Positions 1-13,149 of a stretch of 64,000 nucleotides of DNA are shown piece after piece. The notes beneath the pieces are model-generated. The model saw only the letters and a program-made list of their open reading frames with translations, was not told where the DNA came from and did not search any database. The position numbers and the translations under genes were made by a program. Location: contig OX940869.1 of assembly GCA_954871525.1 (NCBI GenBank), forward strand, positions 12,919,001 to 12,983,000. The letters are read 5' to 3'. The stretch comes from Parietaria judaica (taxonomy: Eukaryota > Streptophyta > Magnoliopsida > Rosales > Urticaceae). Position 1 is the first letter of the stretch; every line of letters begins with the position of its first letter.

Positions 1-2700
1 CAAATCCTATCCATTCGAATGTATATGGTTCCACATTCTAAGGCATAATTCGATTTTTTACACATATAAATATATATTATTTACATATTAATATAAATCT
101 ATTAATTATTGAATAATAATTAATAATATATTAATAATTAAATTTGAATAATTAAATCATATTAATATCCTCTGATCTCAATATCACACATTCAAATGTC
201 ATGGTGTCACACCATCATTTAAATTCGTGACATGTGATTTAATTTCATAGTTTACCGAAACGATCACAAACTTAGAAATTCTTTAAATCACAAACCGTAC
301 GTCGAAACGACTCGGTTCCAAAAGCAAAGTTTCTTAGAATTTAATTTCCAACATCTTTCATGTTGACATAAAATCCAAATTCTTCTTTATTTTGTCAGTT
401 AATTTCGGTTATCACGTACGTATCATCTGTTACGGAGCTATCCTGGGGACCATGGACCCGTATCACTTAAGCTCCAACGAACTGCTAGGGTGTTCGTCAA
501 ACCTCGGTGTTATTCCACTATAAACCCGAGGCTGCACTCTTTAGTGATACAGTATATATTATTCCCTTAATTACAACAGGGTGTCCATTGATACAATCAA
601 ATTCGGGTTATTGATCTTTCACTTGATGATCCACACATGAGCAGGCGGTTTCTACCGTTATGCCCTTCATTGCATTTTCATCCTTGACTCAGTCAGTAAT
701 ATCATGAGTAACCCACTTATGGTTTCGATTCATAAGTTGCGCACGGGTACCTCTCATTTCTCACCACCGACAATAAAGGGAATCATGACTCTAAAGAGAG
801 CTGTGTGATGCCCATGTGTATGACCAAGCTACCCTTACTGCTGACTATCATGTTCCCAAAATAATAGTGTTGGGAACAACGGTAATATATTGTGTTCTTT
901 AACGGTTAAATCAAAGAACAATCAAGCCAGCAGTTCGGACTCAAGATCACTCAGGACTTAGATCGATATCCAGTTGATCATCTACTAGTGACTCAACTCC
1001 AAGTTATCAGTGACGGTCTTATATGATAACTTCCGGAGTTTAAGTTAGGTCCAGTCCAGTATGAAGACACTTCACACTTAATGCACTTCTAGTGAGTGTG
1101 ACGCACACAAAATCCAGAATAGGATTATCACTTAGTCACATTAATGACATTATACGATTAATGGGCTCCCACCCAGTTAATCAGGTCACGGACATTTTAA
1201 GTTCATTTATTATGATTATTAATTCTTCCTCACATTGACTCTGTTGTGATAATAATAACATAATTGCATCCTTTATGAACTAAGGATTAAACATTCTATT
1301 TTACTCTACCAGAAACTATAATAAGATTATCATAATAAGCACCATCTTTATTCAACGACTTGTCATAATCTTTTACAAATGGATAAAATATCTTGTTTAA
1401 GGACACACATGTCAAACATTATGGGCCGCGAGGTATTTTTTGGGCTGACTTTGGCAAGTCAAGCGTGCCTGGTTTAACTAAGCCCATCCCCGCGACAAAG
1501 CCCCAGGGCATGAAGCCCACAAGCTTGCCCTATTAGGGGCTGCCCACGAAGGGTTAACCCAACCAAGGTTCGTGGGTCGGACTGGGTTAACCTGAGTCGG
1601 GTATTTGACCTGTTTCTGGCACACCAACCCGACCCATTTTTAAAAAAAGTTTTTCACGGGTTAGGCCCTATTCTTTTGGGTCCGACCCACGACCCGAAGC
1701 CTTGAGCGGGCTTGGGTTTTGACCCAAGCCAAAGCCGTGCCAACCCTTTGTGGGCCTCGGCTAAACTCTTTTGCGCTTTTAATTCGATGAATTAATTTTA
1801 ATCATAAAGGACTTAAATTAAAGTAATTAGAGTAAGCATCCATTTATTTTTGCGGAAAATTAATTTACGAAATTATCTCTAATAAGGAAATCGTAAGATT
1901 TTAATTGTCTTTTTCTAATTTTATTTATTTGATTAGTCTTTTAAATTTTATTAATTATTGTTCTAGAAATAGTCATGTTAGTAAATTAGAAATTAAAATC
2001 TCATGTCACATTATATGTTAAAGTGGTTTAACTAAGGATAATGTTAGAATAAATTATGATTTTGTTTAATTACTTGATCAATTTATCAACTTATGATTTT
2101 TAATTAGATTAGTTATAATCATTAAGATTTATTAGATAAGTCTTTAATTAGCATATCCTTTTGTCTAAGTTTATGTTAGATAACTATTAGCCTATTGCTA
2201 GATATGTTTTAATGGAACTGGAACAAACTAATTAGTTAGTTTAATTAACCCCCCCAACCCCCCCCCCCCTCCCCAAGAATATCAAGCAAGTGAATAATAT
2301 TCCTGCTCTCTAACCCTCGTCAAGCTCTCGATCGTTGTGGACAGACCTACCTGGGTAGGATGGATACCTAGTCCGTCGGTTTTATAGCAGGGTGGTACTT
2401 GGCTAATGAACCCTTAAATGATTAGGTAATTTGAGATGTTAAGGTCCATCTCGAATCATAGGAAACCCTAATAGGATTAGGCAGCTAAGAACTTCTTAGA
2501 TCTTTTAAAAAGGGAGTTAGGATTAAAAGGGTAGTTTTATTCCATAACTAAATAGAGATTATATGAGATATAAATATAAACGTTCCTTTACTCTATGTCA
2601 ATAATAATACTAATGTTAAATGAGGGTTACTGTATTTATTGTTAATGAAGAATAGCCTTATTAAAAGTCCATTTATGCTATTATGTATTTATGCTCAACT
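1..2700. other. AT-rich non-coding sequence, probable old repeat
   Basis: No coding region is visible. Positions about 420-1400 have a more balanced base composition and the look of LTR or transposon sequence, but no second copy lies in the window, so termini cannot be set. About 1430-1760 is a GC-richer patch with repeated gggtt/cccgac words. A C-rich homopolymer-like tract lies at about 2250-2275. The segment precedes a Copia gag remnant and may include its 5' LTR, which is inference only. Confidence 0.4.
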
Positions 2701-2732
2701 AACAAGTTTACTAATGTTATTAGGCTTTCATA

Positions 2733-3594
2733 ATGGTTATGGGAGCAAGGGGAATGTTTCTGAAGGTAACAAAGATGAACCCGCTACACTATGCGAACTT
2801 TGATGATTGGTATAAGAATTTGAGGAGTGTTCTCGCCGAAGATAATCTGTTGCATATGGTCGAAAAGGTTCCAGTGGAGTGCCCCGACCTATTAGGAGCC
2901 CAAGAAGACAGGGATACTTACTCCAAGTACGGCGGTCAATCTATTAACATTTCTGAACTCATGCTCGGATCCATGATTCCATCAATCACAGAGGAGTGCG
3001 AGTCCTACAGAGACCTCAACATGTTCAACAGGTTTTAGATCACGTGTCAGTTCTTCCACAAGAATATGCATTGGTCATATTCTGTCAAAGAACATTTTGA
3101 GATGATGATTTCGCTGGCAGACAGAGTGAACGCGTCAGACATTTTCATTGGACCAAAGCTTTTGAAGTTCGTGATCCTGAATTGTCTTACCCTAAAGTTC
3201 GGCGATACTGTTGACATGATTCTTGGTAGTTACAAGGTTCAAACCCATAACCTTCTTGACATACTTCCGACTGCCGAGAAGAACATACTCTGGGAAAGAA
3301 AGGGAAAGGGAAAAGGAAAGATGCAAAATGAAATGACAAAGAGGAGAAAAAGGGTCAGCTACCCCTCGTCTTCAGGTATAATTTTTATAACAAGTATTTA
3401 TGTTTTATTTGACTAAGTATGAGATACAACTCAAAGTACTAAAATGGTTTATGCTTTCTGTTTTGTCAGGTACTGGAAAACATGAGGGACTTAAGGCATG
3501 TTGGAACACGGCTAGGGAGGAAGCAATGCCTAATGAGGACGACAACCCCTACATGTTTGACTTTCCAAGTGAAGCGGTTGATGGAGGCTTTTAA
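2733..3594 (+). pseudogene. Degenerate Copia-type gag remnant
   Basis: This is a broken retrotransposon gag gene. Three short open segments (2733-3038, 3066-3416, 3400-3594) together resemble a Copia gag: an N-terminal part containing FDDWYKNLRSVLAEDNL, then a helical part with FGDTVDMILGSYKV, then a lysine/glycine-rich stretch (KGKGKGK) where the zinc knuckle would follow. A stop at about 3036 and a later frame change break it. Gag would form the particle in the cytoplasm. The pol remnant downstream on the same strand supports the assignment. The exact ends are uncertain because no LTR pair was found. Confidence 0.6.
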
Positions 3595-3939
3595 ATTATG
3601 AATGCCATTTTAAGTTTTAAGAGTCTTGAGTTTATTTCTATTATTATTTTAGTAGTGAAATAAATGACCGCTAGAGTCTTTAAATAATGAGTGTCATTTT
3701 AAAGACTTGAATTCATTTCTATTAAGAGTATTATTAGTTATGATTACTCTTTAAGACAAATGTTATGATCAATAAAATTATTTTAATTTCATTGGCATTA
3801 TTTGAACGAATTACTTTTAATCTTTTTGAACATATTACCTATGTTATTAACATTATACAAATAAGGTTAAAGAACGAACCCACTCACCCAAGCATACCTC
3901 TGCAATTATCAACTTGCACTAATAAATAAGAAACACATA

Positions 3940-6300
3940 AACAAGCTCCATAAAGATGGACATCTTGATTTGTTTGATTATGGATTTTAGAAAATATGTG
4001 AATCTTATTTGATACAGCCAATTGATAACAACCCATTCAGAGGGAGAAGCAGAGATAGAATGTTGTATTGAACTTAATTACATTAAGATGTATGAAACTC
4101 ATTACTCATGATTAAAGCTAATGGGAGGTTTAAGGTACTACATTACTTTTACTGAATCATCAGAAAGTATGACTATGTCTTTTAAAGAAACAAGTTTAAG
4201 TTACTTGAAAGGGTTCAAGGAAAACATATGTAGTAAAGAAACCACTTAACAATATAAATGTAAACCTTTCAATATGATTAATGCGGTGTATATTTTGTAT
4301 GATTGGTTTAAGGCCTTTTATGAGAGACAGAGTCGTCACATCATTGATCTCTTTACAAACATCCATTTTTATGGTATATTTGTTTGGTGAAACCTAACCA
4401 CGTAATAAACAAGGTTTCAGGGAATGATGAAAGGGACAAAGTAACCCAAATCTACATGGAAACTTTTCACTTCAAATCATGCGACCGCACTTAACATATT
4501 CCGTCAAACAGTGGTTCCTGTGACATCATATGAGATATATGCTTTTGGGAGAAACCCATCAAGTCATAAATAGTTCTCCGAAATTCCGATGACCACATCA
4601 AAGGGTTTATAAAAGATGGTCTAAGCTCAGAATCAGACAACTATTTGTTCATGAGATATTTTTAAGGAAACGAGAGAGTATTTTGCTTACTACGACCGAA
4701 AACTCCACAACGTGTTTGATAGTAAAATGAAGCATTTAAGAAAGAAGAGTTCTTGATTGAAATGCTAGTGGGAACAACATTATACTTATAACAAGAATAT
4801 GGCTTATTGAACTAAAATGAACAGTTAATAAGATACATTGACAGTACACTTTATGATTATCAAGATCCCCAATTGGTTGAGGACTTAAGATAGGCTACTA
4901 ATGGTGACCATTATAATTTGCATGAACTGTCCCATGATACACTAACACTGCAAGGATCTGACTAAAGTCACCACACACTTAAAAGTTGAACCTACTTATA
5001 TTTACGAATAAGCAAGGACTCGACGATTTTGTGATGGCACACCAAAGTATTATAAATAAGTAGTGGGAGGGAATAACTATGAGATATGGCTTGAGACTCT
5101 GAAATATGAGATAAACTCCAATAAAGTATGAGACTTAATGGTTGCACCAAAGGGATAAAACCCATTGGATGTCAAAGAAGAACCTGAATGGCGATGTACG
5201 AACATACAAAATAGAGACTGGAAGGAAATGGTTCTACCCGAATTATAGTATTGACTATATATGAAATATTATCTCTCACTCTACCATATCCAAGTCTATA
5301 AAGATTTTTTTTGAAGTTGCCACATTTCTTAAATTTGGCAAAAGGATAATGACTGTCTTTCTTAAAAGTTTTGAATGAGGATGTGTAATTGACACACGGA
5401 GTTCACAGTCACAGCTTACATACAATTTGTAGTCTGTATCAAGCGTCTCATAATATGAATCGACGTCTTAATGCCCTAATCTGTTCGGTTTCATTAAGTG
5501 CCTAGACTTCATACAAGTATATAAGAAATAGTGGGAGCGAAAATGATCTTCTAAATGTCTATATGTATGTGACATATTTATAATAGAAAATAGATAAACC
5601 TGAACTCCAATTCATTTGGAGAAATGATGAAAGTGTTTCTCAACAAATGACTAAAGTGAGACTACTAAGCATAGGAGTCAAGATATGTTACGAACATGAA
5701 CTGGAAGACTAATAGTGATGTTTTGGGTACATAAGAATATAATATATTAAAAAGAGTTTTATATGATTCTGTTGATTGGTTTACTAGCATAAATCATCAG
5801 ATGCATTCATCCGGTCATATGAATTATAAAAGGAAATGTTCTTTCATTACTAGATAATTCTTGGTCAGTGTAATTTGACGGCATATTGAAGGCATTCAAA
5901 CTTAGAGCTACTTTTCTAACCAGAGAAAGTTTAGAAAATCAAACAGAATATATTTTGTATGAACAATGGGAGTGTGGGTCAGTCAATTAAATTAGGCTTA
6001 AGCCAAGATAGACTATTATAGCAGACTCAACAACTAAAACCAAATATGAGACTACCTGCGAGGTAGAAGTTAAGACAATCTGGATAGAGAATTATTTTCT
6101 AACCCGGATATGATTCTGAATAAAGCTAAGCCCATACCACTCTATTGTACCTGATAAGAGAGCCATCATCTAAGCTAAAAGATTTAGATCACATGAAGTT
6201 GTAAGACACATTTGGAAAATCCAATTCATCTATGATATATGGATATACAAAATATTGATACGTTTATCACGTGGTCTGACTTATGACATATATTTTGTCT
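3940..6300 (+). pseudogene. Heavily decayed Copia pol remnant (integrase, RT, RNase H)
   Basis: No long ORF survives, but translation in shifting frames gives Copia pol echoes in the right order. An integrase core-like phrase (GGLRYYITFTESS) lies near 4130-4200. The late-integrase phrase with VPVTSYEIYAFGRNPS lies near 4510-4570. The RT start (YEIWLETLKYE and PKG.NPLDVK) lies near 5070-5190. RNase H-like text (DSTTKTKYETTCEVEVKTIW) lies near 6020-6090, followed by a block matching the usual CDN.GAI.QAKEPRSH region near 6130-6200. Stops and indels occur throughout, so this is an old dead copy continuous with the gag remnant at 2733. No LTR or TSD was found. Confidence 0.6.
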
Positions 6301-7466
6301 AGCAGAATCTATATGATGTTGGAAACATATGAGTTGCATGTCGTAGGAAACAAATCAAATTTACAAGACATTATTTTGAACAAAAGTTATAGTTTATGTA
6401 TTTCATTATACGAAGACAAGTGTCATTGTTCGAGAGGATATACCAAATATTACTGTTGAACAAGGTCTTTAGATTATTATACGAGATGACTCTCTTAAAT
6501 GGTTCCTGGTCGAGTATCATCGTGCGAAATAGGGACACACATGACACAACCGAGACTAGTATGTGATAGGAAGAAAAGAATGGTTATCGGCTTGGGAAAA
6601 GTTTTAGTCTTAGATACCATGTGAGATTCACATGGTAAAATATTAAACCTTAGGAAGGTGGGACTAAAATCTCAAGAACACAAAAATTTATGCAAATGAT
6701 TTCTTAAGCCTTAGCGAAATCATAGCTCATTACCTAGCGAGTGATAAACTTTGAAAACAATTAACGGTGTTCGTAACTGGTAGTTATAAAAGTTGTTTTT
6801 AGGTATATCGCATACTTTGTAGAATGGGGATTATTAAGCAAGATAGCGTACATCTCTCCTTATTGGAGTTATACAACTCATGGCCTCCTTGTATGGAATG
6901 ACTCATGAAATTCGTGGCCACCCTCAAGTTGGTAAAGAGTTATACTTGGTTAATTCAATGATTTTGATCCAAGAAAACAGGAAATTGGAAAATGGAAAAA
7001 TAGAAGTACAAAATCCATGGTCTGTGTCACTCTCCGAGTAGTATAGATGAAAAGGAATAAAGTTACGTGAAAGAACCAAAAGTTTTTTCTCAATTGTCAT
7101 TAATAGGATAAAATATCGGATCATCGAAATTTTTATGGATTGTGAGTAGCGATGTTTTACTAGAAACCTCTTGCTATTTTGGTGATAACTACCAATGGCC
7201 AACACTGCAAAATCCTACAGGGTCGCAACGGAAGCGGAGTAAGAAACGAGGTTTCATGACACAAGATGTTGTGAAAAGTAAGGACTTATCAAAGGACCAT
7301 AACGAGTCAAAGGCACTAAATATTATCACCTGGAATTCAAATCTCGGCATCTTTGTGCAAGTGAGAGATTGTTAGAACCTTGCAGTATAAATGCCCAAAG
7401 TTTGGGATTGGACCTGAATGGGCCCCTGTGAATAAATAGGTTGATTCATGATATTGATTAGAGAAT
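6301..7466. other. Non-coding flank of the old Copia remnant, target of the next element
   Basis: No supported gene. The short ORFs at 6924-7205 and 7142-7375 lack recognisable features and overlap on opposite strands. The sequence may include the old element's 3' LTR. It ends with agaat at 7462-7466, the left target-site duplication of the element at 7467-17270. Confidence 0.4.
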
Positions 7467-8210
7467 TGTAGAGGGGGTTTTTCACCACCCTTTTCCAGTC
7501 ACAAAGACAATCATCAAATAATAAATAAAATGACAACAAATGATGAGTATCTCTGTTTTATTATGATTTCCGAAATGAGCTCGGTTTTCTTCCGTTAAAT
7601 AGCTGGACAGATGAAGGATCATGAGCCTCAGATAATTCTATTACAAGATCTCTTTTTCTTGCTTTTGCTGAGTCTTTTTTCTCTCCTTTTTGTTCGAATC
7701 ACCAACTAACCAACCTCTACAAAATGAGGCTTATCTTGCCTTTTATAGAGTTGCAATACTTTCCCCTTCTATCCTTCCCGCCCTTTTTCTCTTTAATAAT
7801 CATTTTCTGACGTGATTTGAGGGCAGCGGGGTTTATCCTCACTTTATGTCACCTCCGAGCATGCTCCCGTAATGGGTAGGTGCGCCGCATTAAATGCGCG
7901 TCTCGTCAGCCGTCGCTGACGCTCTCATCGAGGGAGTAGGTCGGCTTCATTAAATGCACGTCTCTTCGGCTGTCACCGGGCTCTGCATAATCATCATGAC
8001 GAAGTTCCTCATCGAGTCGTGTGGGACGCTTCATCGCGACCCGCTTGCTCGCGTGGCTGCGTCCCCTCGCTGATGAACCTCCTCGGGGGCGTCCTTCCTC
8101 GGGGATAACTCCCTCTTCGCTGGTGAACTTCCTCGCCTCCCTCATGTCGTTTATGGACAAAACGACACGAGTTGTGTTGAGGATGGATTTGACCAAATCC
8201 GACCTTAACA
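7467..8210 (-). repeat. 3' LTR of the F-box-carrying element
   Basis: A 744-bp copy of the LTR at 16511-17270. In the sense (minus) direction it runs TGTTAAGG...CTCTACA. A TATA-like box (CTATAAAAGG, minus) lies at about 7739-7748. It lacks a 15-bp repeat unit that the other LTR has near 17132-17146. Confidence 0.93.
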
Positions 8211-8226
8211 TTTAGTCCCCCATTTT
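8211..8226 (-). promoter_or_regulatory. Polypurine tract of the F-box-carrying element
   Basis: Read on the minus strand this is AAAATGGGGGACTAAA, directly abutting the TG of the 3' LTR. It is the expected plus-strand primer for reverse transcription and fixes the element's orientation. Confidence 0.75.
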
Positions 8227-8784
8227 ATCAAGTGTATACACTTGGTAAAATAAAGTATAACTGCCTTGGGGATTGGCACTAACCGGCGCCGATTGACTCG
8301 TGGTCGGTGACTCCTTCTTCGGCTCCTCGCGTGGTCATATTATGACGTTGCTCCCTTCCCTCGCTAGGCTTCCTTTGCTTTCCTAAGCCCCAACTAAACT
8401 CTCAGCGACGAAGATTTCTCAACGTTGCTCGGGTCCGGGGCCCACCTCAATTTTGCTTTCCCAAAAATCTGTCAGCCTCGAATCTTACGCACGTCCCTTC
8501 AGCATTGAATGACCATCCTTTTTTGCATTTGAGGGCCTGTAGAGATTTATAACGGGCCTTTGAAATGAACCGTTGATAAGTTAGCAGGCTTCGATTTTGG
8601 GCCGTCAGATTAAGGACGTGTCTACTCATCACTCTTCCCTTTCTATAAATTCGAAATTCAAAACCATTTTTCCAGGCATTTTTTCATATTTTTTTCAAGA
8701 ATTCTCTCCAGGTTTCTTTTCACTGTTGTTCATCCTCATCTCCTCGTTCCCGAAATTCTTCCTCCTTCTCCCTCAGACGCCTCG

Positions 8785-11646
8785 ATGGGTCCATCCCGCT
8801 CCGGCCCAATCTTTAAGACTCGGAGTCCCCCTTCCGTCATGACGGAAGAAGGCTTGAAGTATATCGTCGACAACCACACTGACTCAGGGACCTGCTTTGC
8901 CCGTCTCCCTCTCGAGGGCGAGTTCGCCGATGAACCTCAGAGCGACTTCGTTTGCGTCTATGAGTCATTCTTCCGCATCGTCGGCCTTCGCTTCCCGACG
9001 CCGCTCCTGGTCGTGGCGTTTCTCTACGCCTTCGGGGTTCCGATTGCTCAGGTGAGCCCTAACACTCTTCGCCTCCTCCTTTGTACATTGGCCATTGCAT
9101 GTGAACAGAAAGTGGAGCTCACGCTCGAGGACCTGATGCGTCTCTTCAAAGTCTCCCGTAATCCAAAGAATCTGGGTCGTTTTGCCATCTCTCATCGCGT
9201 CCGACCGCACATCCTCCTGAACACACCCTCAAACGAATCCGGCTGGGAGAATAAATATTTTTTTGTTCGTGTGGACAATTCTAACTTCGGTCCCCACCAT
9301 GCTTTCCTATCGACAGATTTGGTGCTCGAGGGAGCGGACCTCCCTTGATTCAAGCTTGAAGAGAATGAGGAGGCCGAGGCGCGGTTCAAGAGCATCCACG
9401 CTGCTCTCCTTGCCAATCCCAGGCGTGATTGGAGTAAAGACTTCGGGGGCCAGCGGCTTGAGAAATCTGGGGTTTATCAATTGGCCCGAATACACGGGGC
9501 GCCCCCTAACACTCTTCTCCCGAAAGGTTTCCTTCGCGAACCGGCCCCGGAAGGGTCTCCCGTGGAGCGGAAGAAACCTGCTCCTAGGCCGAAGAAGAAC
9601 GCCGAGGATATAGTCGTGGCTACTAGGGATAGCGCTCCCGTCGGTCGGGATCGGGAGGCGCACAGATCGTCGAGGTCCCGGGCAGGGTCTGACGCTCCTC
9701 GCTTCATGGGGCTCACCCCCCGAGAGGGCGGTTTCTCGAACAAACGCCCCGTCGAGGATACTGGTGACGAGCGGCGAACAAGGGCGAGGACGGAGTCCGC
9801 GGCCCGCCCCTCGCAAGATACCTACCGCTCCTCGAGGGGATCTCCTCGGGAAGAAAACTCTCTGGGCAAGCGCCCCGCCGAGGAAGCGCGTGACGCTTCT
9901 CTGGCGAAGAAGACGAGGGTTCCCGACCCGACTCCTGAACTCGAGGCGGCTGACCCGTCTCAGGGAGCCGCGGGAGGGACTTCGGGCACCGCGCCTGTCG
10001 AGGGCACAACGGGGAGGACAAGGCCGGTGGCGGACGTCTGCGTACACCCCGCCGAGATCTCGCGAGAGAGACTGGAGATGGAAGACATCGAGCACCTGGT
10101 CGTCGCGCCGGATGCTCCTCCTCCGCCTCCGTCGGGGGCTGAAGACCCCATTCCTCTTTCTGCTTCGGAGCCCGCGATCCGGTCTTCCCTGTCACCGCCT
10201 CGGGGAATCCCCGATGAAGTGATGCGAAACCCGGTTGTGGCCTTAACGCCTCCGACTCAACCTTTGGTCAAAGGGACCAATGCTCCCAACGACGGAGATA
10301 CGGGGCCCGTTGGCGAGGAAGACGCTCCAGGACAGATCCTCCCCGGGCCCACGGAAGAACACTCCAGGGCGCTCCCCGACGTGAATCCCGCTAATCCGAA
10401 GCTTCTTCCCGACGTTCCCGGCGTCGAGGCCCTCGAGGGCTCAATGGCCTGGCCTTCCCCTTGTCTTACCGGCGTCTCCAGCTCGCAAGTACCTCTTGTC
10501 GCTCCTCCCGGCGCGTTGCCCCAATTAGCGGATGGCTTGACGCAGCCTTCTGAGCCGTCCCTTGACCTCGAGGGAATCCCCGAGGAGGTTCCTACCGGGT
10601 CGCCGCGGGCTCAAACCAGCTTCCCAATCTTGCCGCCTCCGGGAGCACTTCCCGCGGCTGAAGCTTCTCATGGGCTCGTCGAGCCTTCCAGCGATCCCGT
10701 GGGGAACCTAGAATTGGTTGACCGCGTTGTCCAGGGGGTGGCCCAGTTGTCGGGCGTTATCGTGGCCATGCAGCTATCCGCCGCTAGGGTAGAGAGAAAG
10801 AGCAATGAGTTGTCGGCAGAACTCTCATTAGTCCGGGAACGGTTTGAGGCTTCCACCCACGACGGGCAGAAGTTCCAGGGGCAGATCGAGAAGCTTTCCT
10901 CGGAGCTCGACGAAGCCAAATCTACCTTGGAGTCGGAAAGCTCATTGCGCCGGGCCGCCGAGGCCGAGCTCAATGACGCCAAGTCCATCTTGGAATCGGA
11001 AGTTTCGCTGCGCCGGGCCGCTGAAGCCAAACTCGCGGATCAGCAAAACTCTTGCGCTGTTATGGAGGCGAGCCTCTCCGACAAACTCCGGCTTCAAGCG
11101 GAATGCCTTGCTCAGATAGGCGAGGCCGTTGGCGTATCGCCTGAACGGGAAGACCAGCTGGTGTCCGGGGTCAATGCCGCGCTGAGGAAGCTCGCCGATG
11201 ACCTTGAGGCTGCGCGAGCCGAGGCAGCTGAGGAGCGTCGTGGCCGGGAGCGCTTGTTCGAGGAGGCTCAAGCCAAGTTGGAGCGTCTGTCGGTGAAGTA
11301 CGATTTTCTTGATCAATCAATCAACGCCCATCGCTTGGCCGCTGTGTACCAGGCCAACATCGCCTTGGTCGAGAAGAACCCCCTGTTGGCACAAGCCGGG
11401 GGCCTCGATACACGCTTATCCTCGTGGCGCGAAAGCCGCGATAAGCATCGGGCCGTGGTTAAAGAGCTGGACCAGAAGTCTACCCGGGATCCCGGATCTC
11501 CGCCGCTCTCTCCCTGCAATCCGCCAACCTCGGACTGTCGGAGACTTGAAAGCCTTGCTTCGGAGGTGGTAGCCCTTGGATCGGCATTGCGCGATGGATC
11601 CGGCCCGAGCACCGAGACCCCGGCGCTCCCAGAGGCCACGGTATAG
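8785..11646 (+). CDS. First exon/ORF of the antisense gene
   Basis: An open frame from the ATG at 8785, with an in-frame TGA at 9346 that interrupts otherwise continuous coding to 11646. Codon use is GC-rich, unlike the AT-rich surroundings. The frame ends ...EATV-stop, where the last codons coincide with a splice donor (ACG|GTATAG), so the TAG at 11644 may be intronic. The ATG at 8785 was chosen as the first in this frame; another in-frame ATG follows at 8839. Confidence 0.6.
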
Positions 11647-12960
11647 GATGTTTTCTTAGAGCCTCCCTTTCTATTTCCCGCTTTTGTAAATTTCGCATTT
11701 CGTGGCTTGTGCTGTATTTTCACTGTAATCCAAGCATAATTACCGTATGAATATAAAGAAATATTTATTGGGTTACCTTTTTCTCTCATCGTCGAATCTT
11801 TTTCTACTATCGCCCTTGTATGCTTGCCCTTTCCCTATCCCTTCTCTTATCGGGCTTCTTTATTGTTTCTTCCGTATTCCCATTCTCTCTTTTTCTCCTC
11901 AGGCTAGAGGTGGCGTCGTTGTACTTTGCCCTGACACTTCTTTCCCCCCGCTACGGAGGAGGTCACGAGGGGGCTGGGGAGTCCGCCCCTGCCCTTGCGC
12001 CGGTGAAGGCTTTATCAGGGAACGAAGGCATTCCCCCCGAGGCTCTAGAGGCTAAGATCGCCGAAAGTAAGGCCGAGCACGATGAATATAGGCGCCTCCT
12101 CGCTATTGCCGAAGAATCCCTTCTCGAGGAGCGGCAGCGTTATCGGCGGTGCAAGGACACTCTTTCGGCCCAGCTCTGGCAGAAGAATGAGTGTTTCAAT
12201 CGTATTGCCGATGCCATAAACCTGTCGCCTGGTCGGGAGGAGCAAATCTCCTTTCATGTCAAGGCCACGCTGAGGAAGCTCGTCAAGGATCGCGACGCAG
12301 CCAGGAGTTGGGCTATAGAGGAAGAATTCTCCCGCCTACGCCTCTACCACCAAGCGGTTGACAAGCTGAAGCGTGCCTCCGAAAGGTTTGGTGTGCTTGA
12401 GGGGATTGCTCGTACTCAGCGCCTGCTGGGCGGCGTTCTCTCGAATATCAAACTCGTCGAGGGATTACCTTCCCGCTCGACTGTTGGCGAGCTCCGAGCC
12501 AAACTGCCAAGGTGGCGCAAGTTGGAGCAGGAGTACCTGGCTGATTTGGCCAAACTGGAGATGAAAACCTCCGGTGACCCAAACTCTCCTCCGCTTTCTC
12601 CCTGTCTTCCCCAAGGCGTTGCTAGGGTGCGCTCGCCGGGTTTCGACGTTCTTCCCTCCTCGTCGAGTACGGTATGAGATGGATCAGCACAAATAATTTT
12701 TACCTCTTCCTTCTGGGGTCGATCCCTTGCTCTTGGTTCCTTCTCTGCAGGCCGATAGCAGGGCTGATGCGGATTTAGCAAGAGTTTCTTCGGGTAAGCC
12801 TCAAGGACTTCGTGCTGACGATCCTGCTTGCCTAATTGCGGACGACATCATTCGTCGATGCTGCGACATCATTATTCAAGAATGTGCCGATGCGGTTTTG
12901 GATCAAGATTCCTCTAATGATGGCGTCGCGCGGGGGAATCGGTCCTTGCGAGAGTTATAG
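8785..12960 (+). CDS. Antisense element gene: putative gypsy-type transposon protein with coiled coil (one stop)
   Basis: Lies antisense to its host LTR element. The first exon (8785-11640) is one frame of 952 codons, broken only by TGA at 9346-9348. Residues about 13-190 resemble the plant 'putative gypsy type transposon' domain (GLRFPTPLLVVAFLYAFGV; VELTLEDLMRLFKV). A Pro/Arg/Glu-rich disordered stretch follows, then a long coiled coil at about residues 650-905. A second exon (about 11910-12671) and third (12751-12960) are suggested by GT-AG signals. The second intron (12672-12750) is phase 0 and joins two open frames cleanly. The first intron (donor at 11641) has its best acceptor AG at 11902 out of frame; AG at 11908-11909 keeps the frame. 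The product's function is unknown; antisense ORFs of this kind are typical of Tat elements. Splicing is inferred. Confidence 0.6.
11820..12677 (+). CDS. Second coiled-coil module of the antisense gene
   Basis: An ORF whose body (from about 12040) is a coiled coil similar to the end of the preceding exon. Both share an ..I..A....P.RE.Q.S...A.LRKL..D..AAR... pattern, a later R..W...E phrase, then GDP.SPPLSPC and a donor reading ACG|GTAT. The N-terminal part up to about 11909 is hydrophobic and probably intron translated by chance. Likely a duplicated exon; function unknown. Confidence 0.55.
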   Translation: MLALSLSLLLSGFFIVSSVFPFSLFLLRLEVASLYFALTLLSPRYGGGHEGAGESAPALAPVKALSGNEGIPPEALEAKIAESKAEHDEYRRLLAIAEESLLEERQRYRRCKDTLSAQLWQKNECFNRIADAINLSPGREEQISFHVKATLRKLVKDRDAARSWAIEEEFSRLRLYHQAVDKLKRASERFGVLEGIARTQRLLGGVLSNIKLVEGLPSRSTVGELRAKLPRWRKLEQEYLADLAKLEMKTSGDPNSPPLSPCLPQGVARVRSPGFDVLPSSSSTV

Positions 12961-13149
12961 TATGCATATGTATCCGGGGTGTAACTACGAGTTGTAAATA
13001 ATGATACTGCGTTTTGTCTTTTTTGAATCCAATGGACATGTGATGACGATGATTTTCTTTTATATGAGTTTGCTTGCGATCTTCGAATCTCTGTGAGGGT
13101 TTGCTTGGTGCCTTTAGTCGTGAATGTGATTTTTCTTTGCTCGGTACTT

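Noticed and set aside
9307..10195. Long minus-strand ORFs (262 and 160 codons) opposite the antisense element gene
   Set aside because: They are Arg/Pro-rich shadows of a GC-rich coding strand, with no recognisable domain.
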